From positions 1,001,048-1,007,611 of the forward strand of contig CP070688.1 of the NCBI GenBank assembly GCA_020353135.1: a DNA stretch of 6,564 nucleotides, read 5' to 3'. Below the pieces are notes generated by a model. The model had not been told where the DNA came from and did no database searches. It was given only the letters and a program-made list of their open reading frames with translations. The position numbers were made by a program, and so were the translations under genes. Shown piece after piece: positions 4,889-6,564 of the stretch. Every line of letters starts with the position of its first letter. The stretch's first letter is position 1. This DNA is from Chloroflexota bacterium. GTDB lineage: Bacteria > Chloroflexota > Anaerolineae > Promineifilales > Promineifilaceae.

Positions 4889-6564
4889 AGAAAAGCACGC
4901 TCCTGATCCTCTTGTTTGTTGGCCTCTTGCTCGCCGCCTGCGGCGGTGAGGAACCGACGGCGACGCCCGAGCCGGCCACCGAAGCGCCGGAGGCTGAAAT
5001 CGAACCCACGCCAATTCCAGAACCGACGGCCGAGCCGCCCACAGCCGAGAGCGAAGCTGAAGCGGCGGCCGCCGAATCTGTTGAAGAGGAACAGTCTGAC
5101 GGCGATCCGGCCGAGGCCGAGCCGGCCGAAGAGTTAACGGTAAGCGCTTTCGCACCGGCCGAGGTGATCAACGACGAAGGCGGGCCGGTCAGCATCAGCG
5201 GCGTCGTCAGCTATACTTTCCCCTTTTTCACCATGGGCGTAGCCGAACCGCTCGTCATCCTGGAAGATCAGGCCGGGTTCGTCGACCGCAACGAGTACTT
5301 CCTGATGCCCCTGGCCTCCCAGACCCTGGGCCAGATCACTTCCGACTTCTTCACATCGCCCTTTTCCTATACCATTTCCCTGCCCATCGAACCCCAGGGC
5401 ACGTACCGTGACGTCGACAACGACGGCGAAGAGGACCAGGGCGTGCAGGTCTACGCCGTCGCCTATTGGACCAACACCTTCGGCGATCCTTTCCTGGAGC
5501 AACGCGATCTGGCCGGCGGCGGCTGGTCCACGGCCTACGCCTCGACCGAGATAAGCGACAACGCCAGCACGGAGCGCGAAGTCATTGGCGGCAAGTTCCT
5601 GATCTATGCCGCGGACGGCGAACAGGGTTTCCCATCTGGCTTTGGCGAGGACGGCCTGCTCTTTACCGAGGACGATCCCATTGTCGCCGCCCCGGCCGGT
5701 TACTCGATCGTCGATCTCGATCAAGAGCCCTTCGTTTTTGACCGGGCCCGGGCCCAGGTGGTCGATCTCATCGAGCCCGAGAGCACGGCCCTGGATGATT
5801 ACTCCGGCTTAACCTACCCTGAAGCATTTGATAGCCTGGTTGACCAGCTGCGCAAGGAATACGCCTTCACCGAGTACAAGGGCATCGATTGGGATGCGCT
5901 GCACGCCGAATTCCGGCCGCGCTTTGAGCAGGCCCAGGAAGATGGCGACAGCCTCGAGTATCAACGGGCGCTGCGCGACTTCGCATGGTCTATTCCGGAT
6001 GGCCACGTTTCCGGTCCGACGGTGATCGAAGATTTCCGCGCCGTCGTAGGTGGCGGGCTGGGCATTGCCATTCGGGAATTGGACGATGGCCGGACCATCG
6101 TCAATCACGTCACCCGCCGCAGTCCGGCCGCCGATGCCGGCATTGAGCTGGGCGCCGAAATCATTAGCCTAGACGGCCGGCCCATCGGCGACGTCGTGAG
6201 CGAGACCGCACCCTACGAGGCGCCCCACAGCACCGAGCACGTCAGGCGGCTGCAGCAACTCCGTTACGCCACCCGTTTCCCGGTTGGCGCGCAGGTTGAG
6301 ATAACCTGGAAGAACCCCGGCCAGGACGTTGAACAGAGCGCCACGCTGGAAGCCAGCGGCGAGGTCCAAAGCTTCAACTTCTCCTCGCTGGGCACCGATT
6401 TGACTGGCTTCGAACAGCCACTAGAGTATGAGTTCCTCGAGCAAGAAAACCTGGGCTACGTTCAGATCTTCAGCTTCAGCGACAACGAACTTCTGACCGT
6501 CCAGCTTTGGGAACGGCTGATGCGGGAGCTCAACGAGGACGAGGTCCCGGGCCTGATCGTCGAC
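4882..6564 (+). CDS. S41-family lipoprotein protease with PDZ domain (3' end outside window)
   Basis: This is likely an envelope-anchored serine endopeptidase of the C-terminal-processing/tricorn-like S41 family. 561 residues are visible. Residues 1-20 are a lipoprotein signal (KKSTLLILLFVGLLLAAC) with lipobox LAAC and lipidated C20. Residues 21-85 are an acidic Pro/Glu/Ala/Thr linker. Residues about 86-300 form a beta-rich domain containing a calcium-type loop, D177-V-D179-N-D181-G-E-E-D185, and a YAVAYWTNTFGDPFLEQRDL stretch (191-210); I cannot name this domain. Residues 311-380 are the helical S41 N-terminal part (KGIDWDALHAEFRPRF, then DGH at 373-375; H375 sits where tricorn-type enzymes have their catalytic His). 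Residues about 386-440 are a PDZ domain (GGGLGIAIREL, SPAADAGIELGAEIISLDGR). The final VPGLIVD is the strand that normally precedes the D-R-N-GG motif and the catalytic serine, both outside the window. ATG 4882 is set by the signal peptide and GGTGA 7 bases upstream. Substrate unknown. Confidence 0.88.
   Translation, partial: MLKKSTLLILLFVGLLLAACGGEEPTATPEPATEAPEAEIEPTPIPEPTAEPPTAESEAEAAAAESVEEEQSDGDPAEAEPAEELTVSAFAPAEVINDEGGPVSISGVVSYTFPFFTMGVAEPLVILEDQAGFVDRNEYFLMPLASQTLGQITSDFFTSPFSYTISLPIEPQGTYRDVDNDGEEDQGVQVYAVAYWTNTFGDPFLEQRDLAGGGWSTAYASTEISDNASTEREVIGGKFLIYAADGEQGFPSGFGEDGLLFTEDDPIVAAPAGYSIVDLDQEPFVFDRARAQVVDLIEPESTALDDYSGLTYPEAFDSLVDQLRKEYAFTEYKGIDWDALHAEFRPRFEQAQEDGDSLEYQRALRDFAWSIPDGHVSGPTVIEDFRAVVGGGLGIAIRELDDGRTIVNHVTRRSPAADAGIELGAEIISLDGRPIGDVVSETAPYEAPHSTEHVRRLQQLRYATRFPVGAQVEITWKNPGQDVEQSATLEASGEVQSFNFSSLGTDLTGFEQPLEYEFLEQENLGYVQIFSFSDNELLTVQLWERLMRELNEDEVPGLIVD

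Noticed and set aside
5134..5724. 196-codon open frame on the - strand
   Set aside because: It lies wholly opposite the protease gene, whose domains are recognisable; its Gly/Val-rich translation is the mirror of GC-biased codons.

Overview
The window is GC-rich bacterial chromosome, densely coded and entirely on the + strand. The best guess for the host is an uncultured-type member of the Chloroflexota (Anaerolineae/Ardenticatenia-like). This rests on three things: the acidic TATPEPT-style linker of the lipoprotein, the NHALEHATI membrane protein (a type I associate with Cyanobacteria and Chloroflexota), and the divergent HolA. The assignment is inference from protein character; no rRNA or other phylogenetic marker gene is present. 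Layout: (1) bases 2-889 hold the C-terminal part of a neutral/alkaline ceramidase whose start lies upstream of the window. (2) Bases 976-2253 encode an iron-type alcohol dehydrogenase that matches the hydroxyacid-oxoacid transhydrogenase (human ADHFE1) branch almost from end to end. (3) Bases 2553-3125 encode a two-helix membrane protein of unknown function (probably the DUF6391 group), followed after 8 bp by holA, the delta subunit of the DNA polymerase III clamp loader (3134-4081); the two look like an operon. (4) Bases 4082-4881 hold no convincing intact gene, but contain a possible decayed reading frame, a short decamer repeat and a promoter. (5) Bases 4882-6564 are the start of a large S41-family (C-terminal-processing/tricorn-like) lipoprotein protease, cut off by the window end before its catalytic serine. 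The genes do not form one obvious pathway. The ceramidase and the transhydrogenase could both serve catabolism of lipid or hydroxy acids, the DUF6391-holA pair joins an unknown membrane protein to replication, and the protease is an extracytoplasmic enzyme with its own promoter. The most unusual feature is not a gene. Three intergenic stretches (890-966, 2255-2296, 2494-2542) are built from degenerate heptanucleotides repeated in strict 7-base phase, each with a different consensus. One fills almost the whole ceramidase-transhydrogenase spacer and one lies just upstream of the DUF6391 ribosome-binding site, probably inside its 5' leader. I see no CRISPR array, tRNA, rRNA, insertion sequence or phage gene.
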